A stretch of 48,328 nucleotides of DNA, taken from Clostridia bacterium. GTDB taxonomy: Bacteria > Bacillota > Clostridia > Oscillospirales > Acutalibacteraceae. The notes under the pieces are model-generated. The model made no database searches. It was not told the origin of the DNA and saw only the letters and a program-made list of their open reading frames with translations. Position 1 is the stretch's first letter. The number at the start of each line of letters is the position of its first letter. The position numbers and the translations under genes were made by a program. Below, in pieces: positions 16,699 to 24,707 of this stretch. The stretch covers positions 1-48,328 of the forward strand of contig JAGALQ010000011.1 of assembly GCA_017625095.1 (NCBI GenBank). Direction: 5' to 3'.

Positions 16699-16731
16699 CA
16701 AGGGAGCAGACGGTAAACGCCTGCTCCCTTG
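16699..16731 (-). terminator. Terminator of noc
   Basis: An 11-bp perfect stem (CAAGGGAGCAG with CTGCTCCCTTG), 11-nt loop, then TCCTTTTAATA on the minus strand, 57 bp past the stop codon. No gene is seen in the rest of the spacer 16430-16788. Confidence 0.75.
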
Positions 16732-16788
16732 CCGGATGTGGGGTGTGAAAGAGAAAGATATGGGTCGGTTTCGTGCAGCCGAAACCTT

Positions 16789-17628
16789 TTATATGGAAAC
16801 CGCCTGCGTCTTTGTTTTGAGCACAGGGGTAGTTCCCGGTTGTTTCGGAATCCTGACAACATACTCTATGTATTCTTCTGTTTCGCTTTTTACAGAGTCT
16901 GCTTCGATTCCTGCGCGGCGTATTGTGTCAACCGCGTGATTGAGGGTGTTTACAAAGAGCCTGACATCACGGATGCTGTTGAGAGGAATGCTTCGGTTGT
17001 TCCTTTTTCTGCCGAGCATACGGGTTATCATACGTTCGCTCTCAGCAACGGTGAGATGCTTGTCAGCAATAATGTTCAGTGCTCTCATACGCAGTTTGAG
17101 GTCATCAAGGCGTAATAAAGCCCTTGCGTGACGCTCGGTAAGACCTGCCTGAACAATTTTGAGCTGTTCTTCTTCAGTTAAACCGAGCAATCGCAGCTTG
17201 TTTGAGATGGTGGATTGTGCCTTGCCGAGCTTTCTGGATATCTCCTCACGGGTTAGTCCGAAATCCTTTGCAAGCTTTTCAATGGCAAGTGCCTCCTCGA
17301 AGAAACCTAAATTCTGACGCTGAATGTTTTCGATGAGTGAAAAAAGAGCCGATTTTTCATCGTCAATATTCATCAGAATGCAGGGGACTTTTGGAATGCC
17401 GACCATACGTGCGGCAATCAGCCTTCGTTCACCTGCAATCAGCTCAAACTTGCCATCCTCCGACGGTCTGACTGTGAGTGGCTGTAATAAGCCGTTGTTG
17501 CGTATGCTTTCCGCAAGACCGTTAAGCTCATCAAAATCAAACCGCAGTCTCGGCTGGTTCGGGTTCGGCAGTATGCTTTCCTGCTCAACAAGTATTATCT
17601 GCCCGGCAATTTGTCGTTTTTGCTTCAT
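16789..17628 (-). CDS. noc: ParB-family nucleoid occlusion protein (Noc-like), 279 aa
   Basis: Noc proteins bind DNA sites and block division over the nucleoid; ParB relatives mark the origin for segregation. The chosen start ATG at 17626-17628 has AAAGGA upstream and gives MKQKRQIAGQ; further in-frame sequence upstream is not typical. The ParB N-terminal domain has the CTP-binding GERRLIAARMVG box, then LIENIQRQNLG. The helix-turn-helix reads KAQSTISNKLRLLGL and ITERHARALL-like text follows, both closer to Noc than to Spo0J. Gene order mnmE-mnmG-rsmG-noc is the classical one, but no parA/soj follows. The two nearby palindromes are of the ParB-type parS sequence, not the Noc-type ATTTCCCGGGAAAT, so the Noc label should be taken with care. 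Confidence 0.82.
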   Translation of the reverse strand: MKQKRQIAGQIILVEQESILPNPNQPRLRFDFDELNGLAESIRNNGLLQPLTVRPSEDGKFELIAGERRLIAARMVGIPKVPCILMNIDDEKSALFSLIENIQRQNLGFFEEALAIEKLAKDFGLTREEISRKLGKAQSTISNKLRLLGLTEEEQLKIVQAGLTERHARALLRLDDLKLRMRALNIIADKHLTVAESERMITRMLGRKRNNRSIPLNSIRDVRLFVNTLNHAVDTIRRAGIEADSVKSETEEYIEYVVRIPKQPGTTPVLKTKTQAVSI

Positions 17629-17659
17629 TTGTAGCCGTTCCTTTCTCAAAAAATGAAGT

Positions 17660-17704
17660 AAGCTCCTGCCTTCTGCCACGATGTTAGCAGAAAAACAGGA
17701 GCTT
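17660..17704 (-). terminator. Stem-loop between rsmG and noc
   Basis: A 9-bp outer stem (AAGCTCCTG/CAGGAGCTT) and 6-bp inner stem (TTCTGC/GCAGAA), then ACTTCATTTTTT on the minus strand. It may attenuate read-through from rsmG into noc; the T run ends just before the noc ribosome binding site. Confidence 0.6.
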
Positions 17705-17743
17705 GTCCAGCAAAAGAGTACGACACAAAAGTGCGTAAAGTTA

Positions 17744-18481
17744 TTATTTTTTGGGCATTCCGAGCGGTTCTTTTGCAATTTTTGCCGAAGCACGCGGATA
17801 TTTGGGAGGAGTTGGCGAACTTTTCTTGATGACAACAATGTTTCTTTCGCCCATATCGCTGAGGAAAAGCTGCTTTACGTCAACAATTTCACCGCCGAGG
17901 ATTTTGATTGCAGACTTTGCTTCTTCAATCTCTTCCTGTGCCTTGGCACCCTTGAGGGCAACAAACGTGCCGCCAACTTTAGTAAGAGGGAGACAGTATT
18001 CGGAAAGATCGCGAAGGTTGGCAACCGCACGGGAGATGGAGAAATCAAAGTGATTGCGAAGCTCAAGCTTGATTCCTGCTTCCTCTGCACGCATATGTAA
18101 GGTTTTACCCTGATTATTTAAATTAAGCTTATTCAGACAGTAATCAACGAACATAAGCTTTTTCTTTGTGCTGTCAAGAAGAACACCGTTGAGGTCGGGA
18201 CGTGCAATCAACAGCGGCATACCGGGGAAGCCTCCACCCGTACCGACATCGACAAATGAAGCTCCCTGAGGGATATCAACTGCAGCAAAGGCTGTGAGCG
18301 AATCAGCAAAATGCTTGTAAACGATGCCCAACGGATCTGTAATGGCGGTCAGATTGATTCTGCCGTTCCAGTCAACAAGCATCTGTGCGAGCATATCAAA
18401 GTTGTTAAGAGCCGTTTCATCAAGCTCAACACCGATTCTTTCTGCCTCTTCTTTAAGCAGCTTTAAGTTAATCATAGCCAT
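17744..18481 (-). CDS. rsmG: 16S rRNA (guanine(527)-N7)-methyltransferase RsmG
   Basis: It uses SAM to methylate G527 of 16S rRNA. The 245-residue length fits. The Rossmann SAM-binding motif is FVDVGTGGGFPGMPLLIARPD (about residues 78-98), preceded by WNGRINLTAITDP and HFADSLTA, both signatures of the GidB family; SRAVANL follows near 152. AAGGAG overlaps the end of mnmG and leads to the first of two close ATGs (codons 1 and 3). The C-terminal SSPTPPKYPRASAKIAKEPLG tail is typical of RsmG. It is part of the mnmE-mnmG-rsmG run. Confidence 0.97.
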   Translation of the reverse strand: MAMINLKLLKEEAERIGVELDETALNNFDMLAQMLVDWNGRINLTAITDPLGIVYKHFADSLTAFAAVDIPQGASFVDVGTGGGFPGMPLLIARPDLNGVLLDSTKKKLMFVDYCLNKLNLNNQGKTLHMRAEEAGIKLELRNHFDFSISRAVANLRDLSEYCLPLTKVGGTFVALKGAKAQEEIEEAKSAIKILGGEIVDVKQLFLSDMGERNIVVIKKSSPTPPKYPRASAKIAKEPLGMPKK

Positions 18482-18487
18482 ATAGCC

Positions 18488-20353
18488 TTATTCTCCTTGT
18501 AATCTTATAAGAAGCACCGATATATCCGCAGGGCTTACACCGCTTATACGGGAAGCCTGACCGATGTTTTCGGGGCGCACCTTGTTGAGTTTTTCAATTG
18601 CCTCGAGCCTTAAGCCGACAATTTTCGAGTAATCTATATCCTCAGGCAGTTTTCTTACCTCAAGCCGACGCATTTCGGCAACCTGAGCTTCCTGACGCTT
18701 GAGATAACCCTCATATTTAATTGAAATCTCAACCTGCTCAAAAACTTCGTAGGGCAGATCGGGTCTTTCCGTATCAAATTCGGCAAGGTCGGCATAGCTG
18801 ACCTGCGGACGTCTGAGCAGCTCAATCATACGCACACCGATGTTGAGCGCTGATGTTTCACGTGAAACAAGCATCTCGTTGAGCTTGTCCGAGGGATGAA
18901 TAACAACCTTGCGGACTCTTTCAGCCTCTTGCTCTATAAGTTCAAGCTTTTTGTTGAAGCTTTCCCAGCGTTCATCGGATATAAGACCTATCTCTCTGCC
19001 GAGGGGTGTCAGCCTGCGGTCTGCGTTATCCTGGCGCAGAAGAAGCCTGTATTCGGAGCGCGAGGTCATCATTCTGTACGGGTCTGTGCAGCCTTTAGTG
19101 ACAAGATCATCAATAAGTGTGCCGATGTAACTGCCTGCACGGTCAAGAATTACAGGTTCTTTGCCTTTTATCTTTCGTGCGGCATTTATTCCTGCAACAA
19201 GACCCTGAGCCGCAGCTTCTTCATAGCCGCTGGAGCCGTTGAACTGACCTGCGCCGTAAAGTCCGTCAAAATCGCGGAATTCAAGGCTTGAGCGAAGTGA
19301 GAGCGGATCAACGCAGTCATATTCTATTGCGTAAGCCGTTCTCATAACCTGTGCTTTCTCAAGACCGGGAATTGTGTGCAGAAACTCAAGCTGAACATCC
19401 TCGGGTAAAGAGGATGAAAGACCCTGAAGATACATCTCCTGCGTGTCTGCACCGCATGGTTCAACAAAGAGTTGATGGCGTTCCTTTTCGGCAAAGCGGA
19501 CTATTTTATCCTCAATGCTCGGACAGTATCGCGGACCGACACCGTCAATTTTGCCGCCGTATAGGGGAGAGCGGTGGAGATTATCAAGTATTATCTGTTT
19601 TGTTCTGTCGTTTGTGTATGTTACATAGCATGCTTCGCTGTTAACAATCTCACCGTCAAAGCCGAATGAAAACGGTACCTTGTGCTCATCGCCGTACTGA
19701 GGCTCCATAACACTGAAATCTATGCTGTTGCGGTTAAGTCTCGGGGGTGTGCCGGTTTTGAAGCGGCGCAGCTGCACTCCGAGATTTTTAAGCGACTGAG
19801 CAAGCTCAGTTGCAGGAAACATTCCGTCAGGGCCGCTGTCGTATGAAATATCGCCGACAAAAATTCTGCCGCCAAGGAATGTGCCCGTTGCAAGAATAAC
19901 GCATTTTGCGGTGTATTCTGCCTCAAGTCGGGTTAAAAGATGCCATAAACCATCCTCATCACGGGTGAGAGATACAATTTCAGCCTGCTTGAGCTGAAGA
20001 TTCTGCTGGTTTTCTATAACATTTTTCATATATGCGCAGTAGCCGCGTCTGTCAATCTGAGCACGAAGGCTGTGCACGGCAGGACCTTTGCCGGTGTTGA
20101 GCATACGGGTCTGAAGCGTGTTTTTATCTGCCGCAATACCCATTTCGCCACCCAGTGCATCAATTTCACGAACAAGATGTCCCTTTGACGTGCCGCCGAT
20201 TGACGGATTGCAGGGCATATTGCCGACAGAATCAAGGTTGATTGCAAAAATTATAGTTTTGCAACCAAGGCGTGCTGCCGCCAGCGCCGCCTCAATTCCT
20301 GCGTGACCTGCGCCTATAACTGCGATATCGAGTTTTTCTGCAAAATATTTCAT
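18488..20353 (-). CDS. mnmG: tRNA uridine-5-carboxymethylaminomethyl modification enzyme MnmG (GidA)
   Basis: With MnmE it installs the (carboxymethyl)aminomethyl group at U34 of certain tRNAs, using FAD, glycine or ammonium and a methylene-folate donor. The 621-residue length is normal. The N-terminal FAD-binding motif is VIGAGHAGIEAALAAARLG; CNPSIGGTSKGHLVREIDALGGEMG and NTGKGPAVHSLRAQIDR are GidA signatures; the C-terminal helical part ends with QASRISGVSPADISVLL. Six bp separate it from rsmG and 44 bp from mnmE. The ribosome binding site is weak (AGAAGTGAAG). A perfect parS-type palindrome lies inside the coding sequence. Confidence 0.98.
   Translation of the reverse strand: MKYFAEKLDIAVIGAGHAGIEAALAAARLGCKTIIFAINLDSVGNMPCNPSIGGTSKGHLVREIDALGGEMGIAADKNTLQTRMLNTGKGPAVHSLRAQIDRRGYCAYMKNVIENQQNLQLKQAEIVSLTRDEDGLWHLLTRLEAEYTAKCVILATGTFLGGRIFVGDISYDSGPDGMFPATELAQSLKNLGVQLRRFKTGTPPRLNRNSIDFSVMEPQYGDEHKVPFSFGFDGEIVNSEACYVTYTNDRTKQIILDNLHRSPLYGGKIDGVGPRYCPSIEDKIVRFAEKERHQLFVEPCGADTQEMYLQGLSSSLPEDVQLEFLHTIPGLEKAQVMRTAYAIEYDCVDPLSLRSSLEFRDFDGLYGAGQFNGSSGYEEAAAQGLVAGINAARKIKGKEPVILDRAGSYIGTLIDDLVTKGCTDPYRMMTSRSEYRLLLRQDNADRRLTPLGREIGLISDERWESFNKKLELIEQEAERVRKVVIHPSDKLNEMLVSRETSALNIGVRMIELLRRPQVSYADLAEFDTERPDLPYEVFEQVEISIKYEGYLKRQEAQVAEMRRLEVRKLPEDIDYSKIVGLRLEAIEKLNKVRPENIGQASRISGVSPADISVLLIRLQGE
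18854..18869. promoter_or_regulatory. parS-type site inside mnmG
   Basis: TGTTTCACGTGAAACA, identical to the palindrome at 16568-16583, embedded in the mnmG reading frame where it encodes part of LVSRETSAL. Keeping a perfect 16-bp palindrome within a conserved gene implies selection for DNA binding. Confidence 0.9.
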
Positions 20354-20397
20354 AACTTCACTTCTATGTCAGTTTTTTACATTTTTACCAATTTTTG

Positions 20398-21765
20398 TCA
20401 TTTACCTACGCAGAAGCGTGAGAACACTTCATTTACAACCGCTTCGTTTGCCTTTTCACCCGTCATAGTCAGCAGCTCTGTAATTGCGCCCTCTGTGCTG
20501 ACCGTAACGGCATCGAGTGTAATATTCATTCTGAGTGCTTCAATCGCTTCACGCAGGCATTCTGCGGCTTTTTCGCAGCATTGACGCTGGCGCTCGTTTG
20601 CAAGAAGTGCGGCAGATGTGTCAATACTGTCTGTGCCGAGTGCTTCTTCAACAGCGTGAGCCAGCTTATCCGCACCTGTGCCGTCCTTTGCGCTGATAAT
20701 TACCTGATGTCTAAAGCAGTCAAGCTGTGTTTTATCAAATTTCGGGTCAAGGTCATCCTTATTTATAATCGCAACGGCACATTTATTTTTACAAAGCTCT
20801 ATAACAGCCTTGTCTTCATCATCAAATTCACGCGATAAGTCAAATACGGCGAGCACAAGCGATGCTCTTTCAACCCTGCCGACAGCAAAATCGACACCGA
20901 TTTTTTCTACCTCGTTGCCTGTTTCGCGGATTCCTGCGGTATCTGCAAGGTGAAGCACAACGTTGCCTAAGCGCACCGTGTCCTCTACAACGTCGCGTGT
21001 TGTGCCCGCAATATCGGTTACGATTGAGCGTTTGAAGCCTGCAAGATAGTTCATCAGCGTTGATTTGCCGACATTCGGTTTGCCTGCAATAACAGTGTCT
21101 ACACCCTGTGTTACTGCTCTGCCTGCGTCATAGTTTGAAAGCAGATTTTCAAGCTGTGAAAGCACTTCGGTGTAATCGGCAAGCAGCTTTTCTGTTGAAA
21201 TTTCTTCAATCTCATCATCGGGATAATCAACCCAGGCGGCAAGATAGGCCGAATCGGTGATAAGAGTCTGTGCGGCAGCAAGGATCTTACTACTCAGCGC
21301 ACCTTCAAGTGCTGACATAGCCGCACCAGCGCTCTGTTCACCCTGGGCGGAAATAAGGCTCATAACAGCCTCTGCCTTTGTAAGGTCAAGCTTGCCGTTG
21401 AGGAATGCACGCTTTGTGAATTCACCCGGTGCAGCAGGCTGTGCACCTGCATTAAGTATCGCACGGAGTACTCTGCCTACAACATAAACACCGCCGTGGC
21501 AGGAAATTTCGGCAACATCCTCGCCCGTATAGCTGTGAGGTGCACGGAAAACGAGCAGAACAGCCTCATCAATCGCCTTATCGCCGTCATAAACGGTGCC
21601 GTGTGCAGCTGTGTAGCCCTTCATTTCATTTATATTCTTTTTTCCGCCGGGTCTGAACACCTTTGCCGCAATATCGATTGCTTCGCTGCCGGATATACGG
21701 ATAACTCCGATTCCGCCGGCGGCAACAGGCGTTGAAACAGCGGCAACAGTTGATGAGTTTTTCAC
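20398..21765 (-). CDS. mnmE: tRNA modification GTPase MnmE (TrmE)
   Basis: The GTPase partner of MnmG in U34 modification. The start chosen is a GTG (21763-21765) six nt after AAGGTG, giving a 455-residue protein that begins KNSSTVAAVSTPVAAGGIGVIRISG, as in the family; longer in-frame sequence upstream is hydrophobic and lies over the promoter. The folate-binding domain includes PHSYTGEDVAEISCHGG and PGEFTKRAFLNGKLDLTKAEAV. G-motifs are present: GKPNVGKST, TDIAGTTRD, DTAG and NKDD. The C-terminal catalytic tetrad-type end CVGK is intact. Upstream, the usual yidC-jag neighbours are missing; a divergent radical SAM gene is there instead. Confidence 0.97.
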   Translation of the reverse strand: MKNSSTVAAVSTPVAAGGIGVIRISGSEAIDIAAKVFRPGGKKNINEMKGYTAAHGTVYDGDKAIDEAVLLVFRAPHSYTGEDVAEISCHGGVYVVGRVLRAILNAGAQPAAPGEFTKRAFLNGKLDLTKAEAVMSLISAQGEQSAGAAMSALEGALSSKILAAAQTLITDSAYLAAWVDYPDDEIEEISTEKLLADYTEVLSQLENLLSNYDAGRAVTQGVDTVIAGKPNVGKSTLMNYLAGFKRSIVTDIAGTTRDVVEDTVRLGNVVLHLADTAGIRETGNEVEKIGVDFAVGRVERASLVLAVFDLSREFDDEDKAVIELCKNKCAVAIINKDDLDPKFDKTQLDCFRHQVIISAKDGTGADKLAHAVEEALGTDSIDTSAALLANERQRQCCEKAAECLREAIEALRMNITLDAVTVSTEGAITELLTMTGEKANEAVVNEVFSRFCVGK

Positions 21766-21805
21766 ATTTTTCACCTTATAAAAAGATATAATTATACAAA
21801 TAAAG

Positions 21806-21834
21806 ATTATAATATATAGCAGGTAGTTTTTCAA
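21806..21834 (-). promoter_or_regulatory. mnmE promoter
   Basis: On the minus strand TTGAAA (21829-21834), 17-bp spacer, TATAAT (21806-21811), 41 bp upstream of the GTG start. Confidence 0.75.
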
Positions 21835-21926
21835 GTAAAATTTATATCGAAGAAAAAATAACGGATAAATTGAATAAAAACACAATTTTAAAAAAATAAT
21901 TTAATAAATGGCAATAAATAATTTAG

Positions 21927-21955
21927 TAGACTTTTTATCTATATTGTGATAGAAT
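21927..21955 (+). promoter_or_regulatory. Possible promoter of the radical SAM gene
   Basis: TAGACT (21927-21932) and TAGAAT (21950-21955) with a 17-bp spacer on the plus strand, in an AT-rich region divergent from the mnmE promoter. The -35 is a weak match. Confidence 0.4.
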
Positions 21956-22016
21956 GGAGAATATTAGTGTAATTCTATCTACATCCAATTTTCTGCAAAG
22001 GAGAAGTCCACATATC

Positions 22017-23450
22017 ATGACTCTCAAAGAAAAAGCACAGCGTGCCGCTGCATTGGCAGTGCTTGAGCCTTTAATTAAATATGTCAAAAAGAATCCTCAG
22101 GATAATCTTGTAAAGCTGGTTGATGCTGTACAGCGTTTTGCCGGCACGGTTTTTCCTGAAAAGAATTTTGATAAATTCCGTGAAGCTGCAACAGATCCCG
22201 ATAACGTTTACGTTCAGCTGTTAATGCGTGCAATAAACGATCTCGATCCCGATATATTCAACGGTATGGCTATGGCGCTGGGTCTCGGCGTTGCCGCAGG
22301 CACAAAGACAGTCCGCGAAAACAGAGAAAAATATCACTGTAATATACCGTTTATCACTCTGATTGACCCCACAAGCGCATGCAACCTCAAGTGTAAGGGC
22401 TGCTGGTCTGCAGAATACGGTCACAAGCTCAGACTCACTTATGAAGAGATGGAGTCAATCGTAGAGCAGGGCAGAGAGCTCGGCACTCACCTTTATATGT
22501 TCACGGGCGGCGAACCTCTCATCTGCAAAAAAGAGATTCTCAAGCTCTGTGAAAAATTCCCGCAGTGTGCATTCCTCGCATACACAAACGCAACACTTGT
22601 TGATCAGGAATTTTGCAACGAATTAAAGCGTGTCGGCAACCTTGCACTCGCAATCAGCATTGAAGGCGATGAAGAGAGCAACGATTTCCGCAGAGGTGAC
22701 GGCGCATATAAAACCTCAATCGAGGCTATGGAGCTGCTTAAGAAAAACGGCTGTATGTTCGGTATCTCCGTTTGCTACACAAGCAAAAACATCTACTCTG
22801 TCACAAGTGATGAATTCCTTGATGATATGATTTCAAGAGGTGTAATGTTCGGCCTTTACTTCAACTATATGCCTCTTGGCAAGGGTGCTATCCCCGAGCT
22901 TATTCCCGACCCCGAGCAGAGAAAATATATGTACAAGCGTGTTCGTGAGCTGCGCAACTCAAAGAGCGGCAAATCTATGTTTATAATGGATTTCCAGGGT
23001 GACGGCGAATATGTCGGCGGCTGTATTGCAGGCGGCAGAAACTATTTTCACATCAACTCTGCAGGCGATATCGAGCCCTGTGTTTTCATTCACTTCTCGG
23101 ATTCAAACATCCGCACTCACACGCTTCTTGAGGCTCTTCAGAATCCGCTGTTTATGTCATTCTACAAGAATCAGCCGTTTAACGATAATCATATGCGTCC
23201 TTGTCCGATGCTTGAAAACCCCGATTATCTTTGCAGAATCGTTAAAGAAACCGGTGCAAAATCAACTGACCTTATTGATCAGGAATCGGCAGAGGATCTC
23301 TGTGCAAAGTGCAGAAAATTTGCTGAGGAGTGGGCACCCGTTGCTGAAGAAGTATGGAATTCCACACCTCACAAGCCAAGCAAAACCTATTACTACCGCG
23401 ACACACCCGAGGGTAAGGCCGAGCTTGAAAAGAAAAACAGCGAAAACTAA
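22017..23450 (+). CDS. Radical SAM protein with cysteine-rich C terminus, 477 aa
   Basis: A radical SAM enzyme of unknown substrate. The cluster-binding motif CNLKCKGCW (CxxxCxxC) is near residue 122, preceded by LIDPTSA and followed by GGEP (near 163) and further beta-alpha motifs of the partial TIM barrel. The C-terminal part has several cysteines (GGCIAGG, IEPCVF, RPCP, YLCR, DLCAKCR) in a SPASM/twitch-like arrangement that could hold one or two auxiliary Fe-S clusters. The chosen ATG follows AAAGGAG by about 13 nt, slightly long; an upstream in-frame ATG at 21954 overlaps the putative promoter. SPASM proteins often modify peptides, but no precursor peptide gene was seen next to it. It is monocistronic, with a strong terminator. 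Confidence 0.85.
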   Translation: MTLKEKAQRAAALAVLEPLIKYVKKNPQDNLVKLVDAVQRFAGTVFPEKNFDKFREAATDPDNVYVQLLMRAINDLDPDIFNGMAMALGLGVAAGTKTVRENREKYHCNIPFITLIDPTSACNLKCKGCWSAEYGHKLRLTYEEMESIVEQGRELGTHLYMFTGGEPLICKKEILKLCEKFPQCAFLAYTNATLVDQEFCNELKRVGNLALAISIEGDEESNDFRRGDGAYKTSIEAMELLKKNGCMFGISVCYTSKNIYSVTSDEFLDDMISRGVMFGLYFNYMPLGKGAIPELIPDPEQRKYMYKRVRELRNSKSGKSMFIMDFQGDGEYVGGCIAGGRNYFHINSAGDIEPCVFIHFSDSNIRTHTLLEALQNPLFMSFYKNQPFNDNHMRPCPMLENPDYLCRIVKETGAKSTDLIDQESAEDLCAKCRKFAEEWAPVAEEVWNSTPHKPSKTYYYRDTPEGKAELEKKNSEN

Positions 23451-23466
23451 TCAGAATAAATTTTTA

Positions 23467-23499
23467 AACCCGAGTGTTTTCACCCGGGTTTTTTTTTTT
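23467..23499 (+). terminator. Terminator of the radical SAM gene
   Basis: AACCCGAGTG pairs with CACCCGGGTT (one mismatch) around a TTTT loop, followed by an eleven-residue T run; 17 bp past the stop codon. Confidence 0.93.
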
Positions 23500-23525
23500 G
23501 AGATATTGTTTTAACATTAAAAAAA

Positions 23526-23608
23526 TGTCATTCTGAGCAAATCCGAAGAACCTTTTAAAACTCCCTAATTGAGGAAGTTTAAGATCCTTCACTTCGTTCA
23601 GGATGACA
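23526..23608 (+). repeat. TGTCATTCTGAG...CAGGATGACA repeat, short copy
   Basis: An 83-bp element with imperfect inverted ends (TGTCATTCTGAGC and GTTCAGGATGACA). Two longer copies lie at 29124-29233 and 29435-29544; they contain an extra internal segment absent here. A non-coding, MITE-like repeat located between two convergent genes. Confidence 0.75.
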
Positions 23609-23624
23609 TAGTGAATTACATCAT

Positions 23625-23657
23625 AAAAAAGAGCTTCCGAAGTAAAATCGAAAGCTC
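23625..23657 (-). terminator. Terminator of the dnaA-dnaN-S4-nuclease gene run
   Basis: A stem GAGCTTCCGA/TCGAAAGCTC with one mismatch, followed on the minus strand by six T residues; 15 bp past the stop codon at 23673. Confidence 0.85.
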
Positions 23658-23672
23658 TTCATTTTTACCTTT

Positions 23673-24434
23673 TTATGAAAGATACTCAAGGTCTGCATAA
23701 ATTGCAAAGTGATCTGAAGCGTAGTTGCCGTTTATTTTTTCATTGAGCACTCTGTATTTATATGCTTTTACCTTATCATTAATAAAAATAAAATCAATAA
23801 TATGACCCTCATGCTTTTCGGGACAATCGTCATGATATGTAAGATAATCCATAGTATCAGGTGTCTCAAACTTTGAATCTTTGAGGAATTTTACGATTTC
23901 GTTATACTCTCTGCCATTCTGGAATGAATTGAAATCGCCCGAGCATGAGAGAGGATACTGCTCAATCATCGGCATAATTTTCTCACGAAGAATCGGAATA
24001 CTCTTATATATAAGGTCAAAATCACAATCCATATGAGTATTTACATGTACAAATTTTTTATTTTCTGCCTTATCGTAAAAAATACCCCATGTGCAGATTC
24101 GGTTATGCCTTGAATTCCAGCATTTTGACATAAAATCGGGAGTATCGGAATACCAGAAATTACCGCTTTCAATTACTTCAAAGCGGTCTTTTTTATAGAA
24201 TATAGAGCTGTACTCGCTCTCACCGCCATTATCGTCGCCTCTGCCGATACCGATATAATCCCAACCTTCAAGATTTTTTGTCAGATCTGCCATCCATTCG
24301 GGTGTAGCCTCCTGAACACCGAGCAGCTCACAGCCGGAATCAAGAATTGTCTTGATACAGTCATCAACTCTGTCCCACTGCTCACGCTCACCTACATTTG
24401 AACATCTCAGGTTAAATGACATTACACGAACCAT
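23673..24434 (-). CDS. Endonuclease/exonuclease/phosphatase-fold hydrolase, 253 aa
   Basis: A metal-dependent phosphodiesterase of the DNase I-like fold. Family motifs appear in order: MSFNLRCSN at the N terminus, GVQEATPEWM (catalytic Glu, near 40), NTHMD (near 132), SGDFNS (near 164), IDFIFIN (near 214) and SDHFAIYADL at the C terminus (catalytic Asp-His). There is no signal peptide, so it is cytosolic. It is close to secreted nuclease/phosphatase homologues common in anaerobes; nucleic acid, phosphoinositide-like or sugar-phosphate substrates are all possible. It lies 15 bp downstream of the S4-domain gene, in the position where recF is usually found in Firmicutes. Confidence 0.8.
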   Translation of the reverse strand: MVRVMSFNLRCSNVGEREQWDRVDDCIKTILDSGCELLGVQEATPEWMADLTKNLEGWDYIGIGRGDDNGGESEYSSIFYKKDRFEVIESGNFWYSDTPDFMSKCWNSRHNRICTWGIFYDKAENKKFVHVNTHMDCDFDLIYKSIPILREKIMPMIEQYPLSCSGDFNSFQNGREYNEIVKFLKDSKFETPDTMDYLTYHDDCPEKHEGHIIDFIFINDKVKAYKYRVLNEKINGNYASDHFAIYADLEYLS

Positions 24435-24449
24435 TTTTATTCCCTCTTT

Positions 24450-24701
24450 TTATCTTTTTCTAACAACTATATTAAGACCAGGCACGCTTGCCATATCACC
24501 GTCGCGCAGCTTCTTACCGCGCATTGTGCATACTTCACCGTTGACCTTAACTTCACCGTCCTGAATAACAACCTTTGCGTGTCCACCGCTCTGTACAACG
24601 TCTGCAAGCTTGAGAGCAGAATCAAGACGGATAAAATCTGTATCGATAAAGATTTCTTTTACAGGTTTTTCTTTTACTCTTGCTTTTATTTTAATTGCCA
24701 A
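24450..24701 (-). CDS. S4-domain RNA-binding protein (YaaA/RlbA-like), 83 aa
   Basis: A small RNA-binding protein of the type encoded between dnaN and recF in many Firmicutes. The S4 motif is readable: FIRLDSALKLADVVQSGGHAKVVIQDGEVKVNGE, followed by GKKLRDGD, which gives the alpha-L fold. It lies 6 bp after dnaN, so it is translated from the same transcript. Relatives are thought to act in ribosome assembly; no residue here tells more. Confidence 0.88.
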   Translation of the reverse strand: MAIKIKARVKEKPVKEIFIDTDFIRLDSALKLADVVQSGGHAKVVIQDGEVKVNGEVCTMRGKKLRDGDMASVPGLNIVVRKR

Positions 24702-24707
24702 AATCTA

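Noticed and set aside
16623-16862. Small protein gene on the minus strand in the noc downstream spacer
   Set aside because: It spans the noc terminator hairpin and overlaps the 3' end of noc, with no ribosome binding site or recognisable domain.
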